Source: Microcoleus sp. bin38.metabat.b11b12b14.051
GTDB taxonomy: Bacteria > Cyanobacteriota > Cyanobacteriia > Cyanobacteriales > Microcoleaceae
Direction: 5' to 3'
NCBI RefSeq assembly: GCF_013299165.1
Contig: NZ_JAAFKD010000024.1
Coordinates: forward strand, 34,641-98,640
Length of the DNA: 64,000 bases
Shown here: positions 26,824 to 34,921 of the stretch, piece after piece
Position numbering within the stretch: position 1 is the stretch's first letter
Layout of the letters: each line of letters begins with the position of its first letter
Position numbers and translations under genes: made by a program
The notes under the pieces: generated by a model
Databases searched by the model: none
Seen by the model: only the letters and a program-made list of their open reading frames with translations
What the model was told of the DNA's origin: nothing

Positions 26824-28879
26824 AATCCACCTCTACTATTTCCGTATATTCAAATTCATTCGGACTGCGCTTAACTAAAGCATAGCGCATCCCGCCCAGG
26901 TCGATCGAGTCTTCTTCGCAATCAGGTTTCGGAGAATTGTACTCCAGCACGTATTCCTTACCTATGGAAGTTTCCATTTCTTGGGCTACTTCTCCCCGCC
27001 ACTGAGTTTTAGTCACTAAAACTACTAATTGATTCGCCAATTTGGGGAGTTTATTCGCGATTTGTTTGCGATAAATCTCGTCCAAACTGCCAAAGGGAGA
27101 ATCCATCACAATCGGAAACGTACTGCTATCGGGGCCCATCAAAGTATTTTTTTGACTCCACTCACGCACACCTTCAATAATTCCGCCGATAAATGACAAA
27201 CTGAGGATTTGATTTTCTCCGGTGGAGGCGGCGACTAAAGATTCTTTTCCTGATGTGTTTTCTACTAGGGTTAGTTCGTATTTATCGCTTAACTTTGGGA
27301 TGTAAGGAGTAAAAGAGATTTGACTGAAAATATCTTGTACTCGCTTTTCTAGATGAGAACAAAATTCTTTTTCTAAACGCGATCGCACTTCTGTTAGGCG
27401 ATCGATCGCATCCTGAGACGCAGCAATCCGGCGCTGGGCCAACACTTGCCTTTCCTCGTTGAGTTGCTGCTTGTCGATTTGCTTGTCAAAAGCGGCTACC
27501 TGGGCTGTCAAACTCTCAATCTGCTGCTGGTTAGAGCCTGTTTCCCGGTGCAACTCGCTCATGTTTGCCTCAATTTGATCCAAGCGCTTTTGCAAGCGGC
27601 TGACATCGCCGTTAGGGAAGTTTTTTAGCTTGGTGTGAATGTCGTCTAACTGGCTTTCCACGCGAGAAAGTTCGGATCTACCGCGACTGATATTGCTTTG
27701 TTGGCGATCGATTTCATCCCAAAAATCAGCTATTTGGCGATCGATTTCATTTATGCGATCGCTAATTCGGATCGTAGTTTCTTCCACATCTCCAGCACCC
27801 GCTTTATCCATCCAACCCATGACATTTTCGCAAGCAACAGAATGGGGGGTTAACTCAGCACCGCAGATACACTGCTGCTGCGCCAATAACTCTTGTAAAA
27901 ACGGGCGCTGAATTCCCGAAAGCAACTCACCTTTCTCCCGCAACGCCCCGACAATAATTTCAAATTCCGCCGCCGCATCGGATAAAAACATCGCGTAACC
28001 GCGCACAGAAATCTCTCGTTTGATAGCATCTAAACAGCGGGCAATTTCTTGCTTAAATAAAGTCTGCTGCATTTCTAATTCATTGCGTAACTTTTGCAAC
28101 TCCGCAGCACCGCTGAGTTCTAGCAAACTACCGCTTACTGCTTTTTTTACTTCACCTTGATTAATCAACTCTTGCTCGATTTCTAGTTGTTTTTGCGAAA
28201 GTTTGTCTGCTTCTTCTTGAGATTTTTGTTTTTCTTTTAAAAGTTTCTTAATTTCTGAATTGCCAATCTGTCTTAAATCTGTTTCTAGAGACTTTTTGGC
28301 ATCTCCCAGATGTCGGATAGAGCGAGTCAATACCTCTACTCCCAGCAATTCCTTGGTAGCTTCAGCAATTTCTGCTTTCTTGTCGTGACGGACAATTTGC
28401 TCGATTCGCTCTCCGTCAAAAAAGAAATATTGATGCAAACTTTCAGGCAAAATGCGTCCGATAATATCGTCTGGATGCTGCGGCGATGGCATCCAACGCC
28501 CGTCATCTTTTGCTATTTGTAGGAATAACTCGCTTTTGCTTTGTTCGAGATTCTCATCACTTTTATAAACGCGACAAGCACGTCTTACTTTGTACCTAAT
28601 TGTGTCATGTTCAAAAATAATTTCTACCCAACAATCTACTTTTTTGCCATTTTTTGCTTCCGCAATAGCCCGTTTGTTGACTAATTGCTCTCCAACCGCA
28701 AAAGCTGCGCTAAATTTTTCGTACAGCACCCAAGTAAAGCCGTTCATTAAAGCTGTTTTTCCGGCGCCGTTATTCCCGTGAATTATTGTAATATTTTGCG
28801 CGCCCCAAGCAAGTTTAATTTCGGGAGTTTGGTCGTAAAATTGCCGAAAATTGCAGAGAACAATTGACATTAATTTCAT
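26813..28879 (-). CDS. DndD-like SMC-type ATPase, second copy, with zinc-hook-like CxC
   Basis: 688 residues. Walker A GNNGAGKT (35-42), the family motif FFFDGERIEQI, two coiled-coil arms, ABC signature STGENQ near 552 and Walker B MDSPFGSLD near 593. Unlike the other DndD in this window it has QQCICGAEL near 335-340 at the coiled-coil turn, resembling a Rad50 zinc hook. Only limited resemblance to the first DndD outside the ATPase motifs, so this is not a recent duplicate. The ATG at 28879 overlaps the stop of the upstream small gene as ATGA, showing coupling. With that gene and the helicase it looks like the restriction side of the phosphorothioation system. Confidence 0.88.
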   Translation of the reverse strand: MKLMSIVLCNFRQFYDQTPEIKLAWGAQNITIIHGNNGAGKTALMNGFTWVLYEKFSAAFAVGEQLVNKRAIAEAKNGKKVDCWVEIIFEHDTIRYKVRRACRVYKSDENLEQSKSELFLQIAKDDGRWMPSPQHPDDIIGRILPESLHQYFFFDGERIEQIVRHDKKAEIAEATKELLGVEVLTRSIRHLGDAKKSLETDLRQIGNSEIKKLLKEKQKSQEEADKLSQKQLEIEQELINQGEVKKAVSGSLLELSGAAELQKLRNELEMQQTLFKQEIARCLDAIKREISVRGYAMFLSDAAAEFEIIVGALREKGELLSGIQRPFLQELLAQQQCICGAELTPHSVACENVMGWMDKAGAGDVEETTIRISDRINEIDRQIADFWDEIDRQQSNISRGRSELSRVESQLDDIHTKLKNFPNGDVSRLQKRLDQIEANMSELHRETGSNQQQIESLTAQVAAFDKQIDKQQLNEERQVLAQRRIAASQDAIDRLTEVRSRLEKEFCSHLEKRVQDIFSQISFTPYIPKLSDKYELTLVENTSGKESLVAASTGENQILSLSFIGGIIEGVREWSQKNTLMGPDSSTFPIVMDSPFGSLDEIYRKQIANKLPKLANQLVVLVTKTQWRGEVAQEMETSIGKEYVLEYNSPKPDCEEDSIDLGGMRYALVKRSPNEFEYTEIVEVDYGF

Positions 28880-29139
28880 ACAATTGCTTCCTTAATGATT
28901 TGCAAAATCTCATCCGTAATATAGCGGGGAGTTTTCATATACAGCTTATCTTTTTCAAGTTCCAATACGCGCTCGATAATTTGTCTAACTTCCGGTGTGG
29001 CGCTAGTAATTGGTTGCTGTACGTCGCTCAAGTCTTTGTCAGTGTGGTAACCAGAACGCTTTTCTGCTAAAATGGCGATCGGTACGGGTGCGATCGCACT
29101 ATCTGAATATCTAAAAGCCACAACCAGATTTTCATTCAT
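28876..29139 (-). CDS. Small protein coupled to the second DndD-like ATPase
   Basis: 87 residues, no domain recognised with certainty. N-terminal half strand-rich (LVVAFRYSDSAIAPVPIAIL), C-terminal half helical (EVRQIIERVLELEKDKLY). Small proteins in this position are known beside DNA-modification ATPases. Its TGA shares bases with the ATPase ATG (28876-28879), so production of the two is linked and a complex is likely. Confidence 0.7.
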   Translation of the reverse strand: MNENLVVAFRYSDSAIAPVPIAILAEKRSGYHTDKDLSDVQQPITSATPEVRQIIERVLELEKDKLYMKTPRYITDEILQIIKEAIV

Positions 29140-29477
29140 AATTAGAAGGAAGAAGGAAGAAGGAAAAATGTTTATAGAGTTAGCTTTTGAGTCCTCTCAA
29201 TTTGACGTTTAATTAAGTGGATTAACTTGTTTTATTGCCAAATTCAAAAACTAGAGGGTTACGCATGGGGTGAGAAACCGGGTTTCTACGAGTTTTGCTC
29301 TCCTGTCACGAGAAATTTACAAAGAAACCCGGTTTCTACGATTTTTGTGACGAGAAACGAGAAATTTAGGGAAAAAGCGGGTTTTTGAGGTCTGCGCGCG
29401 CAAGCAAACTAAGCTAGGAACTCAAACCGCGATCGAATAATTCTATCTTTTTAAGATAAACCGAACCTGAATAAATG
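29140..29477. other. Intergenic region with inverted-repeat and heptamer remnants
   Basis: Contains a short GAAGGAA-type heptamer tract (29148-29168) and an inverted repeat whose arms are GAAACCGGGTTTC (29275-29287) and GAAACCCGGTTTC (29324-29336). The same arm recurs downstream of por (57339-57404). No gene seen. Confidence 0.6.
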
Positions 29478-30881
29478 TCAAATATCTAACAATCCATAAC
29501 GCCTCTGAATTTCCAGCAATTTCACCCTAGCTTCCCCAGCGTTGTCGGCTAAATCGGCAAATTCCAAGAACCGCTTCAATTCTTTTCGCAGCAGATTGCG
29601 CTCAACTTCTAAGCTTTCTCGACCCAAATCAGGAGGCAAAACTATCATATCAAATAAAGTTGCCCTTTCTTTCCCCGGATGCGGCCGCAAGATTCGTCCC
29701 CGGCGCTGAATAAACTGGCGCGGATTGCTGCTACTTGCTAAAATTACAGCATGACGAATTGCGGGGATATCAACGCCTTCATCCAAGCAGCGAATCGCGA
29801 CTAAACCTTGCAATTCTCCACTCTCGAATTGTTGACGCAATCTTTCTCTTTCGGCTAAGGGAGTCGCCGCTGTATAGGTGTTAATTCGATAGCCCAATTC
29901 TGAACCTAATAATTTTGCGGTTTCTGTGAGTTGGCGGTGGTTGCTGCGGCGCGCACCTGCTTCGATCGCACCGTCACCGCAGTAAAATAATGTATGGGCT
30001 GTGTGGAGACGGTGGATCATTAATTCTCGCAAGGCTGTTAATTTATTAGCAGCCGCCCCAATTAACCGAGCTCGCTGCATTAATAAAGTCGTTAAAGTAT
30101 CGTTTTCTTCTACTTTTTCCTCGGCGCCCAACGCCCAGCCAATTTTTTTAGTTAAGTAAGCATATTTGCGGGTTTCGGATTCGGTCAATTCTACTAAAAT
30201 CGGATAGTATAAGTAATGTACTAATGCTTTTTGGCGGATGGCATCGGCTAAGGTGAGTTCCGGCTGCAAGACTGGGCCGAAATAATCTAAAATAGATTCG
30301 GTTCCTTGTTCGTCAAAATGTCTTTCTGGGGTGGCGGAAAGGGCGAGGCGCAGTCCAATGTTACGCGGTAAACTTTCTCCTAAACGGGGCGCGCCTAGGT
30401 TGTGTACTTCGTCTCCAATAATTAGGGTTTTTTCGGGAAAATAGCGCAGTTGAGACTGCAAGCTATCCAACATCAATGTAGCGTTAGTTGTGATAATTGT
30501 CAGAAATGCCCGCTCGCCCGTTAGCGAAGCCCTCGAAGAGGATCGCACTTCATACAAACCGGCAGCCAGCTTATTCTGCCAACTGCGGGCGCTATCAAAC
30601 GCTAAAATAGGTTTTAAACCAAATTTCTCCGATTCGCGCGCCCACTGATTTACCAAGTGGCAGTACGGGCAAATTACAAGCAGGACTTGCAGGTTAATTT
30701 TATTGTATAATTCAGTGGCGATCGCCAGTGCAGTAATTGTCTTGCCGCTACCCGTCGCCATCTTCAGCGTACCGCGTCCTTGATTGGCGAACCAATTATC
30801 AACCGCCGCCTGCTGATATTGTCGCAATTGTAGCGATGGCGGCATTCTCGGAAACCCGTATTGTGAATGATTGGCGACCAT
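29478..30881 (-). CDS. DEAD/DEAH helicase of the DNA phosphorothioation restriction type
   Basis: 467 residues, superfamily 2. QLRQYQQAAVDNW Q-like motif, Walker A MATGSGKT (41-48), DEVH box in IIGDEVHNLG (near 155), SATP motif III, and motif VI QFIQRRGRILRP (near 389). Sequence and length resemble the helicase family annotated as DNA phosphorothioation system restriction enzyme (TIGR04095 type). It would act with the DndD-like ATPase to attack DNA lacking the modification. An insertion of about nine residues near 112-121 (RSSSRASLTGE) is encoded by a dispersed repeat unit at 30519-30546. No separate nuclease domain is visible. Confidence 0.85.
   Translation of the reverse strand: MVANHSQYGFPRMPPSLQLRQYQQAAVDNWFANQGRGTLKMATGSGKTITALAIATELYNKINLQVLLVICPYCHLVNQWARESEKFGLKPILAFDSARSWQNKLAAGLYEVRSSSRASLTGERAFLTIITTNATLMLDSLQSQLRYFPEKTLIIGDEVHNLGAPRLGESLPRNIGLRLALSATPERHFDEQGTESILDYFGPVLQPELTLADAIRQKALVHYLYYPILVELTESETRKYAYLTKKIGWALGAEEKVEENDTLTTLLMQRARLIGAAANKLTALRELMIHRLHTAHTLFYCGDGAIEAGARRSNHRQLTETAKLLGSELGYRINTYTAATPLAERERLRQQFESGELQGLVAIRCLDEGVDIPAIRHAVILASSSNPRQFIQRRGRILRPHPGKERATLFDMIVLPPDLGRESLEVERNLLRKELKRFLEFADLADNAGEARVKLLEIQRRYGLLDI
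30519..30546. repeat. Dispersed GC-rich unit inside helicase gene
   Basis: CGTTAGCGAAGCCC...GAAGAGGATCGC; it matches the ends of the longer unit at 16279-16327, with the middle missing. It lies in frame within the helicase reading frame and adds residues in a loop between motifs Ia and II. Confidence 0.7.
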
Positions 30882-30908
30882 CCCGATTCACCTTTAAAGC
30901 AGTTAATA

Positions 30909-30950
30909 AGAAGGAAGAAGGAAGAAGGAAGAAGGAAGAAGGAAGAAAGG
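30909..30950. repeat. GAAGGAA heptamer tract
   Basis: About five to six head-to-tail copies of a purine-rich 7-mer directly upstream of the helicase start. It is the same repeat seen at 29148-29168 and inside egtB. Confidence 0.85.
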
Positions 30951-31049
30951 AATAAGAATACATACACAGCAAGTTTTTTAGCGAGCCGTATTTTACATAT
31001 AATTAGGTGGGTGTACTTATATGCAAACTTCCCTATACTCAAATGTAGC

Positions 31050-31625
31050 TTAAGGGCGATCGAAATTTAACAACCCAAACAAATCGTTCGCCGACATTTG
31101 CAAACCCGACAGCACATCGAGTACAGTTAAAATATCCTCGCCCTCCTTCGCCTCGGGTTGCTGCTGCGGCTTAAAAACAAGAACTAATTTTTCTTCCGGG
31201 TCAAGCAACCAACCCAGTTTAGTCTTATTTTCGATACAAAACAGAATTTTACTAATCGCGCGGGTACAACTTTCTGTCGGAGACAAAATCTCAATTATCC
31301 AGTCTGGTGCAATATTAAATATATCTTGAATCTCTCCATTAGCACCGACGGGAATGCGCGACCACTCGAACACTGCTAAATCTGGAACAACAGCATATCC
31401 TCCAAAAGTGCAGCGCAACTCGGGAAAAGCAAAAGCTAACTTCTGCGGTTTTCCAGCTTGATTAATAGTCGATGAAAATTTGATTTGTAACGTGCTATGT
31501 TTTCCTGGCGGCATAGCTTTCTGATAAATTTGACCGTCAACATACTCGCTAGCCGGCTTAGTTTCTGGTAGCAGGAGAAACTCTTCCAGAGAAATCTTTG
31601 ACGGAGACTGAATTGACTTTAGCAT
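31050..31625 (-). CDS. Uma2-family (DUF820) putative endonuclease
   Basis: 191 residues. Family pattern LEEFLLLPETKPASEYVDG, VPDLAVFEWSRIP and PDWIIEILSPT with the catalytic-type Asp and Glu of this restriction-like fold, but the usual Lys after the Glu is not obvious. It is a second member in the island and is unlike the first at 26167. A role in the dnd system is possible only by position; these genes are scattered through cyanobacterial genomes. Confidence 0.85.
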   Translation of the reverse strand: MLKSIQSPSKISLEEFLLLPETKPASEYVDGQIYQKAMPPGKHSTLQIKFSSTINQAGKPQKLAFAFPELRCTFGGYAVVPDLAVFEWSRIPVGANGEIQDIFNIAPDWIIEILSPTESCTRAISKILFCIENKTKLGWLLDPEEKLVLVFKPQQQPEAKEGEDILTVLDVLSGLQMSANDLFGLLNFDRP

Positions 31626-31649
31626 AAGCGATTAAAGCCTCAAAAACTC

Positions 31650-32093
31650 TTAAAGATTCACATCGCTATCAGTTTCCCAATCAGGACAACCGTCCGATTC
31701 CACACCAGTAGGGTGCATCGCACAAACCAACAAATTCCCACCGTAAACTTGACCGTGATAGTTCATACAACCGCGACAAACCGGATGCTGCGTCGGCGAA
31801 GGGTCTACATACGTCACAAAAGACGAATCTATCTCATCAAACTCCGGATCAAATTCCCGAAAAATTTCGATTATGGGTTCGAGAAATTCATTGAAATAAC
31901 CATCAAATTCATTTAAATAACCATCAACTTCAACAATCAGGTTATTTTGTACTTGTTCTGTAAACTCTTCCGAAATCTTTGTCAAAACGTCCAACATTTC
32001 GACAAACTCTTCGCCCATATCAGTAAAAAAATGCTCGACTTCAGACACAGCATTTTCCATTACTTCAAAAAAATCTTTAGACCAATCTTCCAT
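31650..32093 (-). CDS. Acidic conserved protein with C-terminal Cys/His cluster
   Basis: 147 residues. The first 95 residues are strongly acidic and helical (EVMENAVSEVEHFFTDMGEE). The last 45 hold a possible metal site: HPVCRGCMNYHG, then CAMHPTG and GCPDW. Similar C-terminal segments occur in cyanobacterial proteins of unknown function. It follows the Uma2 gene's start by 24 bases on the same strand, so both may be on one transcript. Confidence 0.75.
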   Translation of the reverse strand: MEDWSKDFFEVMENAVSEVEHFFTDMGEEFVEMLDVLTKISEEFTEQVQNNLIVEVDGYLNEFDGYFNEFLEPIIEIFREFDPEFDEIDSSFVTYVDPSPTQHPVCRGCMNYHGQVYGGNLLVCAMHPTGVESDGCPDWETDSDVNL

Positions 32094-32314
32094 AAATTTG
32101 ACAGCTTACTATTGCAAAATATTTCACAGATAAATGCAACCAGCCTCCGGCGAAGCGATCGCACCTACTCTCAATTCTATTACCTATTGCTCTATATCCA
32201 TCCACATCTGATATTATTTTCATAAAATAATACAACTGTAGCTCAGATCGAAACCTAAATCCAGTAAATCATCCCCAATCTAAAATTTAAAATGGTATAA
32301 CTGGGGAGATATGC

Positions 32315-32355
32315 AAAAAGGGAACTCAGGATAATAATCTTGAGTTCCCTTTTTG
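32315..32355 (-). terminator. Intrinsic terminator of the phasin-like gene
   Basis: Inverted repeat AAAAAGGGAACTCA...TGAGTTCCCTTTTT, a 14-pair stem with AT loop, 25 bases past the stop of the minus-strand gene at 32380. The T run reads in the minus direction; being symmetrical it could also stop plus-strand transcripts. Confidence 0.85.
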
Positions 32356-32379
32356 GTTTGCTGCGCGAGCTTTTTAAGC

Positions 32380-32763
32380 TTAATCTCGCTTGAGTCGCCG
32401 CAATTCCTCTTGTAAATTCTCTACCTGTTCGCGAAGCTTGTCTACGCCACCGGTTTCTTTCGTTTCTTTTGCAGAAACTTCTTCTTCCTCAGAAAGAATT
32501 TCAATCCGCCGAGGTTCAGCCGATTTTTTGTCCCCAGTAGCTTCTACCGGCGGTTGCTGCTGCTGGGCTTGTTGCACCATGTCATCAACAAAGCGACGAG
32601 CTTCTTCCGTTGACATTTCGCCCCGCTTCACCAATTCATCTGCCAGCTTTTGGGCTTCTGTGCGCAATTCAGTTAACTTGCTGCCTGCTTTTTCACCAGC
32701 GTAGGAAGCTAGCCCAACACCAAGGTAAACTGCTTTCTGTAAAATATCTCCGAAACCAGGCAT
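32380..32763 (-). CDS. Phasin-like protein
   Basis: 127 residues. FGDILQKAVYLGVGLASYAGEKA and the helical KLTELRTEAQKLADELVKRGEMSTEEARRFVDDM (quoted in parts) resemble the poly(hydroxyalkanoate) granule-associated phasin family; the C-terminal EQVENLQEELRRLKR is a short coiled coil. A granule role is not shown, as many cyanobacteria with this gene lack PHA synthase in the neighbourhood. It lies next to the SRP RNA gene. Confidence 0.7.
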   Translation of the reverse strand: MPGFGDILQKAVYLGVGLASYAGEKAGSKLTELRTEAQKLADELVKRGEMSTEEARRFVDDMVQQAQQQQPPVEATGDKKSAEPRRIEILSEEEEVSAKETKETGGVDKLREQVENLQEELRRLKRD

Positions 32764-32784
32764 AGGAGCTATACCTCAAAATAC

Positions 32785-32882
32785 TGGGTGAACCGGAGAC
32801 CACGCCTATTACAAGCATCCCGTGTTGCTGCTACCTTCCGGTCCTGACAAGATTTGGGCGTTGGAATCGCGTGGGGCCAGTT
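32785..32882 (-). ncRNA. ffs: Signal recognition particle RNA (small, 4.5S-like)
   Basis: On the minus strand the conserved domain IV is exact: GTCAGGACCGGAAGGTAGCA then GCAACAC, with the GGAA tetraloop and AGCAG internal loop that bind Ffh. Flanking segments pair (CCACGC with GCGTGG). The ends given are estimates from pairing. Confidence 0.92.
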
Positions 32883-32906
32883 CATTTACGAGTATAACAC
32901 AGTTAT

Positions 32907-33173
32907 TTATTCTTCAACCACACACCAGTGATAAATTTCATAAATAACGCAACCGTTCTTCACCAGCGGGTCTTCAGCGACGATCGCCTTTGCCTCATCC
33001 ATAGAACCCGCCTCAAACATCAACATACCGCCGCCCCGCCTTGCCCAGTAGCCAGTTTTCGCTCGGTGTCCTTTAGAAATCAAATCACGGACATAAGCTC
33101 TGTGAGCTGGCACATACTGGTCAAAGACAGGCTTTTCGACAATTCCCTGCTCAATTTTGACAAACCAAGGCAT
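32907..33173 (-). CDS. YciI-family protein
   Basis: 88 residues. WFVKIEQ start, DQYVPAHRAYVRDLISKG and the DPLVKNGCVIYEIYHW strand fit the YCII ferredoxin-like fold. The conserved active-site His/Asp pair may correspond to His23 and Asp68. It is commonly found next to the SRP RNA in related cyanobacteria, as far as I recall. The substrate is unknown. Confidence 0.85.
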   Translation of the reverse strand: MPWFVKIEQGIVEKPVFDQYVPAHRAYVRDLISKGHRAKTGYWARRGGGMLMFEAGSMDEAKAIVAEDPLVKNGCVIYEIYHWCVVEE

Positions 33174-33300
33174 TTTAAATTTTAGATTTTAGATTTTGGA
33201 TTTTGGATTGTAGATTGGGAGTGGGGTTTTTGGTACAGGGCATTGAGTAAATACTCGATCGCCCGTACTGGGCTATTCCTTCCCGATCCGATGCTATCCT

Positions 33301-33882
33301 ATGAACCCGTCAAAACAGCGATTTTTTATTGCTTTAGTGCCCCCAGACGATATTCAACAACAGATTACTCAGATTAAACTGTATTTTGCGGAACACTACA
33401 ACACCCGCGGTGCGTTGAACTCGCCGCCCCACATCACGCTGCAACCTCCCTTTGAATGGCTGGCGGCGGATGTGCCGAAATTGGAGGAAAGTGTCAGGGT
33501 TTTTGCTGCAAACCGGCCGCCAATTCCCGTTACGCTATCAGGTTTTGCCGCTTTCGCGCCCCGCGTCATTTACGCCGATGTCGTCAAATCGCCCCAATTG
33601 CTGGAGATGCAAACAGATTTGATGGAATATGTCGGGGCAAATTTAGGAATACGCGATCGCATTTCTCAGACTCGCTCATTTGTACCGCACATGACAGTAG
33701 CGTTTCGCGATTTAACCCAGGAGAATTTTCAAAGGGCTTGGTTGGAATTCTGCGGGCGCGAACTCCACTTTGAGTTTACCGCGAAGGCATTAACCTTACT
33801 ACTACACGACGGCAGCCGCTGGAACATCAGCCAACAGTTCCCACTTGCCACCGAACCTGCAACAATTTTAAATCAATCCTAA
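33301..33882 (+). CDS. thpR: RNA 2',3'-cyclic phosphodiesterase / 2'-5' RNA ligase-like protein
   Basis: 193 residues. Both HxTx catalytic motifs are present: PPHITLQPP near 41 and VPHMTVAF near 126, as required for the 2H phosphoesterase fold. RFFIALVPP at the start is typical. The family opens 2',3'-cyclic phosphates and can join 2'-5' linked tRNA halves. A heptamer-like tract (gattttggattt variants, 33182-33222) lies between it and the yciI gene. Confidence 0.88.
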   Translation: MNPSKQRFFIALVPPDDIQQQITQIKLYFAEHYNTRGALNSPPHITLQPPFEWLAADVPKLEESVRVFAANRPPIPVTLSGFAAFAPRVIYADVVKSPQLLEMQTDLMEYVGANLGIRDRISQTRSFVPHMTVAFRDLTQENFQRAWLEFCGRELHFEFTAKALTLLLHDGSRWNISQQFPLATEPATILNQS

Positions 33883-33911
33883 ACACTCTTCCTTCTCTTC
33901 TCTTTCTTCGC

Positions 33912-34146
33912 GTCCTTAGCGTCTTCGCGGTTAGTTTCCCCCCCCCAAATAAAAACTTGTTATAGGTTCGTAGTGAGGACTTTAGTCCTTCCGAAAATGC
34001 TGCGGACTAAAGTCCTCACTACGAACCTGTCCTTAGCGTCTTCGCGGTTAGTTTCCCCCCCCCCAAATAAAAACTTGTTATAGGTTCGTAGTGAGGACTT
34101 TAGTCCTTCCGAAAATGCTGCGGACTAAAGTCCTCACTACGAACCT
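33912..34146. repeat. 117-bp tandem duplication containing palindrome copies 2 and 3
   Basis: Two head-to-tail copies of a unit running from GTCCTTAGCGTCTTCGCGGT through a C-rich run and the 60-bp palindrome. Palindromes are at 33964-34028 and 34082-34146. The copies differ by one base in the C run, so the duplication is recent. Confidence 0.93.
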
Positions 34147-34161
34147 GTTTGCTAAAATAGA

Positions 34162-34848
34162 TTAGCGATCGCGCTTAGTCGGACTTGCAAGCGCCACCGT
34201 GCCATAAACCGAAATTCCCGACTCTTTCAAAGTTTTAATTGCCGACTTAACCGTAGTACCGCTAGTGTAAATATCATCAACTAACAAAACGCGATCGCGC
34301 GGGAGACGGCGGCGAAAATCTTTCCCCAAAATTAAAGCATCTTTCATTTCAGCTTGCCGCTGCTGTGCTGTCAGAGTGAATAAAGCCTGAGTATTTTTCA
34401 CCCGCTCCAAACCGTGCCGCTGCAAAGGTAAATTAGTCAGCTCGCAAAAACTTTCCGCCAAAAGTTCCGCTTGATTGAAACCGCGTTCCTTGACCTTTGA
34501 TTTGTGCATGGGAATTGGTACAACGGTTAAATTGTCAATAGCTAATTCGGGAAAACTCAGCCAAGATTCTGCCAGCCAGCCGCCGAGAGGTTTGGCTAAT
34601 TGTGGGTTGTCCTCATATTTCAAAGCTGCGATCGCCCGTTTCAGAGTCCCGCCGTACTCCCCCCACACAAAAACACCCTGCTGTGAATCCCAAAATCGAG
34701 CAGGATTGGCTAACTGACAACGCTGAAGTTGCTTGTGGCAGTACCCACAAAACTCTTCGGTGGCCGGTCGCTGACAAAGAGGACAGTTAGACTTAAGAAA
34801 TAGATTGAGAAAAGATTTGACTAATCCCGTCCATTTTCGCTGCTTCAT
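34162..34848 (-). CDS. comF: ComF-family phosphoribosyltransferase-like protein
   Basis: 228 residues. The N-terminal zinc motif CPLCQRPATEEFCGYC is followed by VWGEYGGTLKRAIAALKYE, VVPIPMHKSKVKERGFNQ and the PRPP-binding loop VLLVDDIYTSGTTVKS. ComF acts in DNA uptake for natural transformation in competent bacteria; in others it is GntX-like. Several cyanobacteria are competent. It is divergent from the next gene. Confidence 0.92.
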   Translation of the reverse strand: MKQRKWTGLVKSFLNLFLKSNCPLCQRPATEEFCGYCHKQLQRCQLANPARFWDSQQGVFVWGEYGGTLKRAIAALKYEDNPQLAKPLGGWLAESWLSFPELAIDNLTVVPIPMHKSKVKERGFNQAELLAESFCELTNLPLQRHGLERVKNTQALFTLTAQQRQAEMKDALILGKDFRRRLPRDRVLLVDDIYTSGTTVKSAIKTLKESGISVYGTVALASPTKRDR

Positions 34849-34921
34849 CTTAAGATTGTGGTATGTGATTAATAGAAAAAACTATCAAAATTAAATCAGT
34901 TTCCAAGGACAGGCTCCCAGC

